Shown here: positions 37,115 through 45,466 of the stretch, one piece after another
Layout of the letters: the number at the start of each line of letters is the position of its first letter
Numbering within the stretch: position 1 is the first letter of the stretch
Assembly: GCA_041912595.1 (NCBI GenBank)
Contig: JAYRMR010000017.1
Location: 29,828-93,827 of the forward strand
From: Roseateles_B sp041912595
Lineage (GTDB): Bacteria > Pseudomonadota > Gammaproteobacteria > Burkholderiales > Burkholderiaceae_C
Reading direction: 5' to 3'
Length of the DNA: 64,000 nt
Made by a program: the position numbers and the translations under genes
The notes under the pieces: model-generated
Seen by the model: the letters and a program-made list of their open reading frames with translations, nothing else
Databases searched by the model: none
Told to the model about the DNA's origin: nothing

Positions 37115-37657
37115 ATGAAGATCGAACGCATCCACCACGTCGCCTACCGCTGCAAGGACGCCAAGACCACCGTCGAGTGGTACGTGAAGCACCTGAACAT
37201 GGACTTCGTGCTGGCCATCGCCGAGGACAAGGTGCCGTCCACCCAGGCGCCGGACCCCTACATGCACCTGTTCCTGGACGCCGGCAACGGCAACATCCTG
37301 GCCTTCTTCGAGCTGCCCAACTCGCCCGACATGGGCCGTGACACCAACACGCCGGAGTGGGTCCAGCACATCGCCTTCAAGGTGGACAGCGTGCAGACGC
37401 TGGAGGACACCAAGGCGCGTCTGCAAGCCGCCGGCATCGACGTCATCGGCGTGACCGACCACACCATCTTCAAGAGCATCTACTTCTTCGACCCGAACGG
37501 TCACCGCGTCGAACTGGCGGCGGACGTCGGCACGCCCCAGATGTACAAGGCCCTCGACGCCTGCAAGTGGGAGATGCTGGAGGAGTGGAACCAGACCAAG
37601 CGCGCGCCCAAGCAGGCCGCCTGGATGCACGACAAGTCCCTCGCCGCGCCGCAGTAA
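37115..37657 (+). CDS. VOC-family metalloprotein (glyoxalase/dioxygenase fold)
   Basis: A 180-residue protein with two beta-alpha-beta-beta-beta units. Candidate metal ligands are all kept: His in RIHHVAYRC, Glu in LAFFELPNS, His in WVQHIAFKVD and Glu in GHRVELAAD. The fold hosts type I extradiol dioxygenases, glyoxalases and isomerases. In this operon, a ring-opening or isomerisation role between the flavin hydroxylase and fumarylacetoacetase is plausible but not proven. GAGGAGA precedes the ATG. Confidence 0.88.
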   Translation: MKIERIHHVAYRCKDAKTTVEWYVKHLNMDFVLAIAEDKVPSTQAPDPYMHLFLDAGNGNILAFFELPNSPDMGRDTNTPEWVQHIAFKVDSVQTLEDTKARLQAAGIDVIGVTDHTIFKSIYFFDPNGHRVELAADVGTPQMYKALDACKWEMLEEWNQTKRAPKQAAWMHDKSLAAPQ

Positions 37658-37732
37658 GCCCCGCGGCCGAGCCCGCAGCCGGTGCCACCCGGCCGACCGG
37701 ACGTCCCGCCGCCGCCATCGCCCTGACCGACC

Positions 37733-39424
37733 ATGCTCAGCACCTACCAGTACCCCAGCTTCGACTATCGCCAGAGCGAGGAGCAGCGCACGGGCCGTCC
37801 CGAGCCGCACACCGTGGTCGTGGTGGGCGCCGGCCCCATCGGGCTGAGCCTCGCGCTGGACTGCGCCTCGCGCGGCCTGCGGGTGGTGGTGCTGGATGAC
37901 AACAACAGCGTCAGCATCGGCTCGCGGGCCGTCTGCTATGCCAAGCGCACGCTGGAGGTCTGGGATCGCCTGGGCGTCGCGGAGCCGCTGGTGCAGCAGG
38001 GCGTGAAGTGGAAGGTCGGCAAGGTCTTCCACGGCGAGGGCCTGGCCTACCAGTTCGACCTCCTGCCCCAGGACCGTCACAAGCTGCCGGCCATGATCAA
38101 CCTCCAGCAGTACTACCTAGAGGAGCGCCTCGTCGAGGCCTGCGAGGCCTCGCCGCTCGTCGAGCTGCGCTGGAAGCACCGGATGACGGCGCTGACGCAG
38201 GACGCGGCCGGCGTGCGCCTGCAGGTGGAGACGCCCGACGGCAGCTTCGAGATGCAGACCCAGTGGCTGCTGGCCTGCGACGGCGCCGGCAGCGACACGC
38301 GCCGGCTGCTGGGGGCCGAGTTCCGCGGCCAGGCTTTCCAGGACCGCTTCCTGATTGCCGACGTCGTGGTGGAGCCGCAGGCGGCCGATGCCACCGAGAC
38401 GGCGATCCGGGGCCACGGCGCCACGCTGCGCCGCCTCGGCGCGGAGCCGGAGCGCTGGTTCTGGTTCGATCCGCCCTTCCATCCCGGGCAGTCGGTGCTG
38501 CTGCACAAGCAGTGCGCCAACGTCTGGCGCATCGACTTCCAGCTTGGCTGGGACGCCGATCCGCAGGTCGAGAAGCAGCCCGAGCGCGTGATCCCCCGCA
38601 TCCAGGCCATGTTGGGGCCGGACGTGCCCTTCGAGCTGGAGTGGGTCTCGATCTACCAGTTCGCCTGCCGCCGCATGGAGCGCTTCCGCCACGGCCGCGT
38701 GCTCTTCGCGGGCGATGCGGCGCACCAGGTCTCGCCCTTCGGCGCGCGTGGCGCGAACACCGGCGTGCAGGACGCCGAGAACCTGGCCTGGAAGCTCGCG
38801 GCCGTCGTGCATGGCGACGCCCCGGCGCGGCTGCTCGACAGCTACGACGAGGAGCGCCTCTTCGCGGCCGACGACAACCTGCTGAACTCCACCCGCTCCA
38901 CCGACTTCATCACGCCCAAGAGCCGCGCCTCGCGTCGCCTGCGCAATGCTGTGCTGGAACTGGCGCGCACCGAGCCCTTTGCCCGCCCGCTGGTCAACAG
39001 CGGCCGGCTCTCCACGCCCACGCCCTATCTGGCCAGCTCACTCAACACGGCTGATGCCGGCGATGCTGGCGATTCGGCCTTCGCGCCCACGGCCCCGCGC
39101 CCGGGCTGCCCGCTGCTGGATGCGCCCGTGCGCAGCGGCGACGCGCCCGGCTGGCTCAGCGAGCAACTGGGCCTGGGCTTCCAGCTGCTGAGCTTCGGTC
39201 CGGCACCCACGCTGCAGGTCGACCGCCTCGCCGTGGAAGTGCTGGAGGTGGGGCGCGACCTCATCGACACCGAGGGCCTGCTCGCGCAGCGCTACGACGG
39301 CCGCCCGGGCACCGTCTATCTCTTCCGCCCCGACCAGTACGTGGCGGCCCGCTGGCGGGCGTTCGACCCCGTCGCCATCGAGGCCGCCGTCCGTCGGGCC
39401 CTGGCCCAGGAGCAACAGGCATGA
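37733..39424 (+). CDS. FAD-dependent aromatic-ring monooxygenase (group A, MhpA-like)
   Basis: A 563-residue flavoprotein. The Rossmann FAD motif is VVVVGAGPIGLSLALDCASR (about residue 28), the DG motif is LLACDGAGSDTRRLLG, and the GD motif is GRVLFAGDAAHQVSPFGARG followed by NTGVQDAENLAWKL. A thioredoxin-like C-terminal domain ends with TVYLFRPDQYVAARWRAF. This is the layout of phenol-type hydroxylases that use NAD(P)H and O2 to hydroxylate an aromatic ring. Its stop overlaps the DUF2783 start (ATGA). The substrate is unknown; a hydroxyphenyl acid would fit the fahA partner. Confidence 0.92.
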   Translation: MLSTYQYPSFDYRQSEEQRTGRPEPHTVVVVGAGPIGLSLALDCASRGLRVVVLDDNNSVSIGSRAVCYAKRTLEVWDRLGVAEPLVQQGVKWKVGKVFHGEGLAYQFDLLPQDRHKLPAMINLQQYYLEERLVEACEASPLVELRWKHRMTALTQDAAGVRLQVETPDGSFEMQTQWLLACDGAGSDTRRLLGAEFRGQAFQDRFLIADVVVEPQAADATETAIRGHGATLRRLGAEPERWFWFDPPFHPGQSVLLHKQCANVWRIDFQLGWDADPQVEKQPERVIPRIQAMLGPDVPFELEWVSIYQFACRRMERFRHGRVLFAGDAAHQVSPFGARGANTGVQDAENLAWKLAAVVHGDAPARLLDSYDEERLFAADDNLLNSTRSTDFITPKSRASRRLRNAVLELARTEPFARPLVNSGRLSTPTPYLASSLNTADAGDAGDSAFAPTAPRPGCPLLDAPVRSGDAPGWLSEQLGLGFQLLSFGPAPTLQVDRLAVEVLEVGRDLIDTEGLLAQRYDGRPGTVYLFRPDQYVAARWRAFDPVAIEAAVRRALAQEQQA

Positions 39425-39630
39425 GCGACACCCTTCTCATCCGCACGCCGAACCTGCCGGACCCCGACGGCTTCTACGAGCAGCTGATCGACGCCCAGCG
39501 CGATCTCTCCGACGAGCAGGCCGACATGCTGCTCGCCAAGCTGGTGCTGATCCTGTCCAATCACATCGGCGACCGCCGGGTGCTGGCCGAGGCGCTGCAA
39601 CTCGCGCGCACCAACACGCTGGAGTCCTGA
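39421..39630 (+). CDS. DUF2783 small protein
   Basis: A 69-residue protein, MSDTLLIRTPNLPDPDGFYE then DEQADMLLAKLVLILSNHIG. This matches the small DUF2783 family usually encoded right after such flavin monooxygenases. It is coupled to the monooxygenase by a four-base overlap. Possibly a stabilising partner; the function is unknown. Confidence 0.85.
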   Translation: MSDTLLIRTPNLPDPDGFYEQLIDAQRDLSDEQADMLLAKLVLILSNHIGDRRVLAEALQLARTNTLES

Positions 39631-39719
39631 GCCCCGGCACCCGTCTCCCCGCTGCCGGACCGAGGGCCGGCGCACATGCAACCGGGCTGGGCCTCCAGCC
39701 CCATAAAACCAAGACCGAC

Positions 39720-41039
39720 ATGAGCCACATCGACCACACCCACGACCCGGCCGCCCAGAGCTGGGTGGCCAGCGCCAACGCCCCCGACACCGACTTCCCC
39801 CTGCAGAACCTGCCCTATGGCCTGTTCCGTCGCGCCGGCAGCAACGACGGCGCCCGCGTGGGCGTGGCCATCGGGGACCAGATCCTCGACCTGCGCCTGG
39901 CCGCCGCCGCCGGCAAGTGGAGCGCCGCGGACACCGTGCTGCTGCACCACCTTGCCCAGGGCGACCTGAACGCCGTGATGGCCAAGCCGGCCGCCCAGCG
40001 CCGCGCGCTGCGCCATGCGCTCTTCGCCGCGCTGCTGGCCGGCTCGAAGCAGGAGGCCGCGCTGACGGCCTGCCTCGTCCCCCAGACCGATGCCCAGATG
40101 GCCGTGCCCTGCCGCATTGGCGACTACACGGACTTCTACACCGGCATCCACCACGCCACCACCGTTGGCAAGCTCTTCCGTCCGGACAACCCCCTGCTGC
40201 CCAACTACAAGTGGGTGCCCATCGGCTATCACGGCCGCGTGTCCTCCATCGGCGTCAGCGGGCAGGCCGTGCGTCGCCCGCTGGGCCAGCTGAAGGCACC
40301 CGACGCCGCCGTGCCCGTGCAGGCCGCCTGCAAGCGCCTGGACTACGAGCTGGAGCTGGGTCTCTTCGTCGGCCCGGGCAATGCGCTGGGCGAGCCCATC
40401 CCGATGGCGGATTCGGAGTCGCACCTCTTCGGCGTCACGCTGCTGAACGACTGGTCCGCCCGCGACGTGCAGGCCTGGGAGTACCAGCCGCTCGGCCCCT
40501 TCCTGGCCAAGAACTTCGCCACGACGATCTCCCCCTGGATCGTCACGATGGAGGCGCTCGAGCCCTTCCGCTGCGCCTTCGCCCATCCCGCCGAGGATCC
40601 GCAGCCGCTGCCCTACATCGACAGCGAGCAGAACCGCCGCGAGGGCGGCTATGACATCGAGCTGGAGGTCTGGCTGCAGACGGCGACCATGCGCGACGCC
40701 GGCCAGCCCGCCACGCGCCTGATGCGTTCCAACTTCAAGCACGCCTACTGGACCCTGTCCCAGATGCTGACCCACCACGCCAGCAACGGCTGCAATCTGC
40801 AACCGGGCGACCTGTTGGGCACGGGCACGCAGTCCGGCCCGAACCCGGAGGAGGGCGGCTCGCTGCTGGAGCTGAGCCTCGGCGGCAAGCAGGCGCTGAC
40901 CCTGCCCAACGGCGAGACCCGCACCTTCCTACTGGATGGCGACACGGTCATCCTGCGCGGCTACGCCGTGAAGGACGGCGCGCGTCGCATCGGCTTCGGC
41001 GATTGCGCGGCGACGATCACGCCGGCGCCAGTGCTTTGA
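39720..41039 (+). CDS. fahA: fumarylacetoacetase
   Basis: A 439-residue full-length FAH enzyme that cleaves fumarylacetoacetate to fumarate and acetoacetate, the last step of homogentisate (tyrosine/phenylacetate-type) degradation. The N-terminal SH3-like domain is followed by the catalytic domain: DYTDFYTGIHHATTVGKLFR, PIGYHGRVSSIGVSG, LDYELELGLFVG (metal-binding Glu pair) and LNDWSARDVQAWEY (Asp). GTGTQSGPNPEEGGSLLEL and RIGFGDCAATI lie near the end. No homogentisate dioxygenase or maleylacetoacetate isomerase is in the window, so the pathway is completed elsewhere or uses different upstream steps. Confidence 0.95.
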   Translation: MSHIDHTHDPAAQSWVASANAPDTDFPLQNLPYGLFRRAGSNDGARVGVAIGDQILDLRLAAAAGKWSAADTVLLHHLAQGDLNAVMAKPAAQRRALRHALFAALLAGSKQEAALTACLVPQTDAQMAVPCRIGDYTDFYTGIHHATTVGKLFRPDNPLLPNYKWVPIGYHGRVSSIGVSGQAVRRPLGQLKAPDAAVPVQAACKRLDYELELGLFVGPGNALGEPIPMADSESHLFGVTLLNDWSARDVQAWEYQPLGPFLAKNFATTISPWIVTMEALEPFRCAFAHPAEDPQPLPYIDSEQNRREGGYDIELEVWLQTATMRDAGQPATRLMRSNFKHAYWTLSQMLTHHASNGCNLQPGDLLGTGTQSGPNPEEGGSLLELSLGGKQALTLPNGETRTFLLDGDTVILRGYAVKDGARRIGFGDCAATITPAPVL

Positions 41040-41638
41040 GCCTGCGGCCCGCGCGCGCACCGGGCCGGCGATGGCGGGCCCTGGTGCTCGGCGCGGGTGT
41101 CGTGGCCTCAGTGGCCGCCCCGGTGGCGGCGCCCGCTGCGCCCCCAGTGACGTCACCTGTTGCGCCGCCTGTTGCGCCCCCGACCGCCACCGCCACGGGC
41201 GGCGCGTGCCCCGCGCCTCTCGCTCCCGTCGCGTTCGCGCGGCGCCTGTTTGAGCGCCACCGCGACTTCTACTGGGATGAGGCCCACCACGATCCCGCCT
41301 GGCTGACGCCACGCTTCGATGCCGCGCTGCGGCGCGAGTGGGCGTATGCGAAGGGCGAGGTGGGGCACCTGGACATCGACCCTTGGCTGGGCGCACAGGA
41401 CGGGGACATCGGCGCGCCGGTCACGTTCCGGCTCCTGGCCGGACAGGGTGGGGTGTCGAGCGTGCTGATGCGCTATCCCTTCCTGACCGAGCCGGGCGCC
41501 CGGCCGCAGCGGCACACGGTGCAACTGCTGCTTCGCCGCGCGGCAGGCGGCTGCTGGCAGCTCGACGACCTGATCACGCCGGCCGGTCAGTCCTTGCGAA
41601 CGCTCTACGCCCCCGCCGAGACGGCGGTGCGCCCATGA
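41036..41638 (+). CDS. exported protein, DUF3828-like
   Basis: A 200-residue protein read from a TTG overlapping the fahA stop (TTGA). The signal-like N-terminus (RRWRALVLGAGVVASVAAPV) is followed by an Ala/Pro/Thr-rich stretch. The globular part has FARRLFERHRDFYWDEAHHD, WLTPRFDAALRREW and the closing WQLDDLITPAG. This resembles DUF3828-type periplasmic proteins with a mutagenesis-sensitive fold. It is probably the last gene of the operon through coupling, though a link with aromatic catabolism is unclear. The start is uncertain. Confidence 0.6.
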   Translation: MSLRPARAPGRRWRALVLGAGVVASVAAPVAAPAAPPVTSPVAPPVAPPTATATGGACPAPLAPVAFARRLFERHRDFYWDEAHHDPAWLTPRFDAALRREWAYAKGEVGHLDIDPWLGAQDGDIGAPVTFRLLAGQGGVSSVLMRYPFLTEPGARPQRHTVQLLLRRAAGGCWQLDDLITPAGQSLRTLYAPAETAVRP

Positions 41639-41769
41639 GGCCCTGAGGTCGTGACATCGCGCTATCGCGCCCGGGCGCCAGGCCGCTCGGACGGCCGCTG
41701 CATCAGTCTTTCGGGGGAGGCCTAACGAGGCAGGGTCACGGCAGAATGGCGTCGCTCTGAGGAGGATCC

Positions 41770-42459
41770 ATGAACGAAGCAGCGGCCGCGGAGGCCGACG
41801 ATTTTGTGCGCGTGGCCCGATGTGCCACGCCCACGGAGGCCCACCTGCTGAAAGGCGTGCTGGAGTCGGCGGGCCTGGCCCCCGTGGTGGCGGACGCCCA
41901 TGTCGTCCAGGCCAATTCCTGGATGACGCAGGCCGTGGGCGGCGTCCGGGTGCTGGTCCCCGCGACGCAGCAGGCGGCGGCACTGGAGGCCATCGCCGCC
42001 TACGACGCGGGTGCCTACGCGCTGTCCGACGAGCCCGTGGCGGCGCCGCAGTTCGCGGAACAGCCCTGTCGCCTGTTCAGCCCCGACCGGGCGGTCGTGC
42101 TGAGCCTGGCGCTCACGCCTGCCTTCGGCGCGGCGGTGCAGATCGCGAATGCCCATCTGATGCGGGAGCGTGCCCACCGTTGGGGTCTGTGGGCATGGTT
42201 TCTGGGGCTCCTGATCGCCAGTGTCGGCGGTGTCGCGCTGATCCATGCCCTCAGCCCGGGGCCCACCGTGATCTTCCGCGCGAGCTGGGGCCTGCTCTTC
42301 ATCACGGCGCTCTGGTACTTCGCCTACGGGAAGGCACAGAGCAGCCACGTGCTGGGCACCTACGGTCCGCATTACCGCAAGCGCAGCCTGGCGCCGGCGG
42401 CCCTGCTGACCGGTCTCGGCCAGCTGGCTGTCGGCTGGCTCCTGAGCGAGCTGGCCTGA
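41770..42459 (+). CDS. membrane protein with N-terminal DUF2007-type domain
   Basis: A 229-residue protein. Residues 10-80 (FVRVARCATPTEAHLLKGVL, SAGLAPVVADAHVVQ, GGVRVLVPATQQAAALEAI) form the DUF2007 'putative signal transducing' fold, which resembles a P-II-like ferredoxin fold. Two to four hydrophobic helices follow (WGLWAWFLGLLIASVGGVAL, ASWGLLFITALWYFAYG, LLTGLGQLAVGWLLSEL). GGAGGAT precedes the ATG. The function is unknown. Confidence 0.75.
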   Translation: MNEAAAAEADDFVRVARCATPTEAHLLKGVLESAGLAPVVADAHVVQANSWMTQAVGGVRVLVPATQQAAALEAIAAYDAGAYALSDEPVAAPQFAEQPCRLFSPDRAVVLSLALTPAFGAAVQIANAHLMRERAHRWGLWAWFLGLLIASVGGVALIHALSPGPTVIFRASWGLLFITALWYFAYGKAQSSHVLGTYGPHYRKRSLAPAALLTGLGQLAVGWLLSELA

Positions 42460-42517
42460 ACCCACCGTCGCGGCCCCGCCGGTGGCCGCTCGACGCCTGA
42501 CGTCAAGAAAGTGTCCG

Positions 42518-42994
42518 ATGACCTCGAATTCCATGAGCAATGAGGCGGCTGCGGCCGCATCGGAAGGCAGCGCCGCACACGACACGCTCCCGCTGTTCCG
42601 TTACCTGGGTCTGATGACGCTGGCGCAAGCCCTCGCGATGGCCTGGCTGGCCCCCGTCTTTTGGGAGCTGGTGAGGATGGGCGCGGTGAGCGTGCTGTCG
42701 CTGCTGGCGGGCGTGCTGGGGTGCGTCACGCTGTATGTGGGCGTTTTGCGGGCCGTCCTGGGGGCCACCAGGGGTGGCAGGCCGGGGAAGAAGGCCTTCG
42801 GGGCGGCGGCCGTCCTGCTGGGCCTGTCCTGCTGGAAGTGGGGGGTGCCCTTGCTGATGGCGCTCGTGGGCTACGGCGCTTTGCTGGCGGTCGGGGGCTT
42901 GCGGCTGAGCTTCATGCGGGATGAGCGCCTGCCCTTGCCGAGTGCCTCGCCGGTCTTGCCGCAGGACGCCGAGGGTGCGCCTGCGCGGGAGTGA
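42518..42994 (+). CDS. small membrane protein, unknown
   Basis: A 158-residue protein. It begins MTSNSMSNEAAAAASEGSAA, then has about four hydrophobic helices (LMTLAQALAMAWLAPVFWEL, VLSLLAGVLGCVTLYVGVL, AFGAAAVLLGLSCWKWGVPL, LMALVGYGALLAVGGL). It follows the DUF2007 gene by 58 bp in the same direction and is probably cotranscribed. No family is recognised. Confidence 0.6.
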   Translation: MTSNSMSNEAAAAASEGSAAHDTLPLFRYLGLMTLAQALAMAWLAPVFWELVRMGAVSVLSLLAGVLGCVTLYVGVLRAVLGATRGGRPGKKAFGAAAVLLGLSCWKWGVPLLMALVGYGALLAVGGLRLSFMRDERLPLPSASPVLPQDAEGAPARE

Positions 42995-43041
42995 GGGCGG
43001 GCGCTCGCGGCGCCGGTTCTCGACGAGGCCTGCAAATGAAG

Positions 43042-43074
43042 ACGCCCGATCCGCAGAGCAGCGGTCGGGCGTTT
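43042..43074. terminator. bidirectional terminator between convergent genes
   Basis: ACGCCCGATCCGC (43042-43054) pairs with GCGGTCGGGCGT (43061-43072) with one bulged base, ending in a short T-run on the plus strand. It serves the convergent genes on either side. Confidence 0.75.
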
Positions 43075-43158
43075 GACAGCGTGTACTGCGGCCATCATGT
43101 CCTGCCATGTGTGAAGGCCTGGATCAGGCCTCGGGTGCTACGCATCTGACAGGCCGCC

Positions 43159-43572
43159 TCACTTGGTGGCCACGGCCCGCATCGTGCCGTCGTTGGTCGG
43201 CTCGAACTCGCCAAAGGCGGTGGTGCCGTCCGCGAACAGGACGTGCAGGCGCGAGCCCTGGAAGTCGCCGACCCGCACGCCGGAGGAGACATCGCCCTGG
43301 AAGTCCGGGTCGATGCCCGAGAACATGACTGTCTCGTTGGGCGAGAAGTTGGAGAAGCGTGCCGTCACCACCTCGGTGTCCACGCCGTCCGTGCCGAGCA
43401 GGACGGCCGGGCCCGAGAAGCCGCCGAAGGAGTCGAAGAGGATCGGGAACTTCGCCGTCCGGGTGCTGATGCCCACCTCCCGGACATCCGTGCTGCTGGC
43501 GTTCTGCAGGCTGAGATTGATGCTGAAGCTGTTGAGCGGCCCGCTGAAGGTCGCGACAAGTTCTTGTGCCAT
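43159..43572 (-). CDS. hypothetical beta-rich protein
   Basis: A 137-residue protein, MAQELVATFSGPLNSFSINL, then VREVGISTRTAKFPILFDSF and SPNETVMFSGIDPDFQGDVS, ending with GTTAFGEFEPTNDGTM. It has no signal peptide and only one possible hydrophobic patch, and looks like an all-beta sandwich. GAGGT lies well spaced before the ATG. The gene is flanked by low-complexity gaps and a bidirectional terminator. No family is recognised. Confidence 0.65.
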   Translation of the reverse strand: MAQELVATFSGPLNSFSINLSLQNASSTDVREVGISTRTAKFPILFDSFGGFSGPAVLLGTDGVDTEVVTARFSNFSPNETVMFSGIDPDFQGDVSSGVRVGDFQGSRLHVLFADGTTAFGEFEPTNDGTMRAVATK

Positions 43573-43831
43573 GGTATGTACCTCACTGAGTTGAAAAGTC
43601 GTGGCGGGCCGACGGCCCGTCCCGTGCTTGCGAACAGCACACCGTGCGCTGCGCACCCTAACTATTCAGTTCATGGCCCTTGGTGGCATCCCCAAACATG
43701 GGTAGGGGATGCAGCTTTTTACCCGCAGGTGAGGGGGCATCTGGCGGTGAACGGCGCCGCGCTGCCCGGTGTGCGAACAATCGTGGTGTGGGGCCGAGAC
43801 CCGGGCGCGATGATGCGCCGGCGGCCACCAC

Positions 43832-43861
43832 AAAAATGAGAAGGGGCCCCGCAGGGCCCCG
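43832..43861 (-). terminator. terminator of the AA10 gene
   Basis: On the minus strand GGGGCCC and GGGCCCC (stem at 43843-43849/43854-43860) are followed by TTCTCATTTTT. It lies 24 bp beyond the stop codon of the chitin-active protein gene. Confidence 0.75.
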
Positions 43862-43884
43862 GAAGGTACGTCGACGAGGGGCGC

Positions 43885-45288
43885 TCAGCGCGCGATCCAC
43901 GCATCCGCCCAGGCCGCGCCCACGCCCGGCTCGTAGGCATTCGCCGAGCTCGTCCAGATGTTGCACCAGCCGCTGTACGGGGCCGGCCGGCATTCATAGA
44001 CCTTGCCGTTCTTGCTCTGCAGGACGCGCGTGCCCGCCTTGTAGCTGCCGATGCCGGCGGGGAAGACGTAGTCGTAGCTCGTGCCGCCGGCGGATTTCAG
44101 TGTGAAGGCGTAGGTCTTCTGCACCACCGCGCCGCCCGTCCGGGGCGTGCCCTTGACCACGAGCTGGTAGGCGCCGGCCGCGGGCTTGCTGAGGGGCAGC
44201 GCGAGGGTCTGGCCGCTGTTGTTGAGGGCGGCATTGGCGCTGGCCTTGGCGACGCCGCCGGCATCGAAGACCGTGGCGTTGACGTCCAGCTGGCCGACGG
44301 CCGTGACGTTGACGGCCAGTGCCACATTGCCGTCGCTGCCGATGACGTACTCGCTCGCGAGACCGCTCACCAATACGTCGTTGGCGGGCGGCGGAGCCTT
44401 GTCGATCTGGATTTCGACGCGCTCGAGGCCGCTGTCATTGCGCACGAAGACCTCGTTCTGGCCGTAGGCCGGGTTGATGCTGCCATCCGCCGCCTTCTGG
44501 CCCGCCTTCAGCAGGCTCTGCTCCGCATTCACGCGGCTGGCGAGCAGATAGGGCCAGGTGGTCTTGGCGCCGTCCCCTGCGCTGCCGATCGTGAGCTTGG
44601 TGGCGAACTCGGTGCGCTCGCCCTTGGCATCGAAGACGCGCGTCGAGGCGCGGTCGCCCACCGCGAGGTCCACGCTCGGGTAGATGGTGCCCTTGGCGCT
44701 CCAGCTGTAGGTGGGCGGGGTGCCGTCGAACTGCAGGTCCAGCAGGTTGTAGAAGCTGTTGCTCGTGTCTGCCACTTCCCACACGGCCAGGACGATCTGG
44801 TAGCCCGAGCGCGCCGGCACATTGCAGCTGTGGGTGACGGTCGACGGCGGCTGCCGGCCGCCGCCGTCCACCTGGCAGAAGGGCGTGGACTCGAAGCTGG
44901 CGCGGCTGAGCTTCACATTGGGGTTCCAGTCCGCGCGGGTGATGTAGTAGCGCCAGTTGCGCGTGGCGTGATTGGCCGTGAAGGACCAGCTGAAGCCCTG
45001 CAGGCCGGCTTTCATCGGGCGCTTGGTCCAGCGGGTGGCGGTCTGCTCGTCCAGCTCGGCGAACTGGGCCAGCCCGGCGCTGGCGATGCGGCCGTCCGCC
45101 GGGCCCGCCGCGGGATAGCCGGACGGCGCCTCCAGGCTCTGGGGCTCGTACTGGATGGCCCCGCAGTTGCTGTTGCCGCCCTGCTTGCACAGCAGGGAGC
45201 GCGATTCAGGGCTGCTGACGTATCCATGTGGATACGCGCTCAGCGGCAGGCCCAGTGCCAGCAGAAGTCCCCAGAGCTTTGTCCTCAT
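43885..45288 (-). CDS. AA10 lytic polysaccharide monooxygenase, GbpA-like chitin-binding protein
   Basis: A 467-residue secreted enzyme. The signal peptide MRTKLWGLLLALGLPLSAYP is cleaved so that the mature protein starts HGYVSSPESR, giving the amino-terminal histidine of the copper brace. The second brace histidine is probably in SFTANHATRNWRYYIT. The catalytic domain runs to about residue 200 (LLDLQFDGTPPTYSW). A GbpA-domain-2-like region and further beta domains follow, and the last 60 residues (GTRVLQSKNGKVYECRPAPY, SGWCNIW, AWADAWI) form a chitin-binding module. It oxidatively cleaves chitin and may aid attachment to it. The start is chosen from GGAGG spacing. It is divergent from the EpsA-like gene. 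Confidence 0.93.
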   Translation of the reverse strand: MRTKLWGLLLALGLPLSAYPHGYVSSPESRSLLCKQGGNSNCGAIQYEPQSLEAPSGYPAAGPADGRIASAGLAQFAELDEQTATRWTKRPMKAGLQGFSWSFTANHATRNWRYYITRADWNPNVKLSRASFESTPFCQVDGGGRQPPSTVTHSCNVPARSGYQIVLAVWEVADTSNSFYNLLDLQFDGTPPTYSWSAKGTIYPSVDLAVGDRASTRVFDAKGERTEFATKLTIGSAGDGAKTTWPYLLASRVNAEQSLLKAGQKAADGSINPAYGQNEVFVRNDSGLERVEIQIDKAPPPANDVLVSGLASEYVIGSDGNVALAVNVTAVGQLDVNATVFDAGGVAKASANAALNNSGQTLALPLSKPAAGAYQLVVKGTPRTGGAVVQKTYAFTLKSAGGTSYDYVFPAGIGSYKAGTRVLQSKNGKVYECRPAPYSGWCNIWTSSANAYEPGVGAAWADAWIAR

Positions 45289-45355
45289 CATTGCCTCCAT
45301 CGTTGTGGGGACGATTGTGAAAATGGGGCGGATATCGCGCAAGTGGATCTTTGTT

Positions 45356-45373
45356 GGTATTTATCCGGTATTT
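45356..45373. repeat. direct repeat GGTATTT spaced one helical turn
   Basis: GGTATTT occurs at 45356-45362 and 45367-45373, 11 bp apart, in the AT-richer gap between the divergent AA10 and EpsA-like genes. It is a candidate operator. Confidence 0.4.
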
Positions 45374-45466
45374 GTTTCGGTCCGTATCGCCTAAGACCAG
45401 CGCGCGCTTTCAAACAAATGACACGGACGCGTTCTAGGCTGGCCGCTCAATGCCAAGGGAGGGCAC

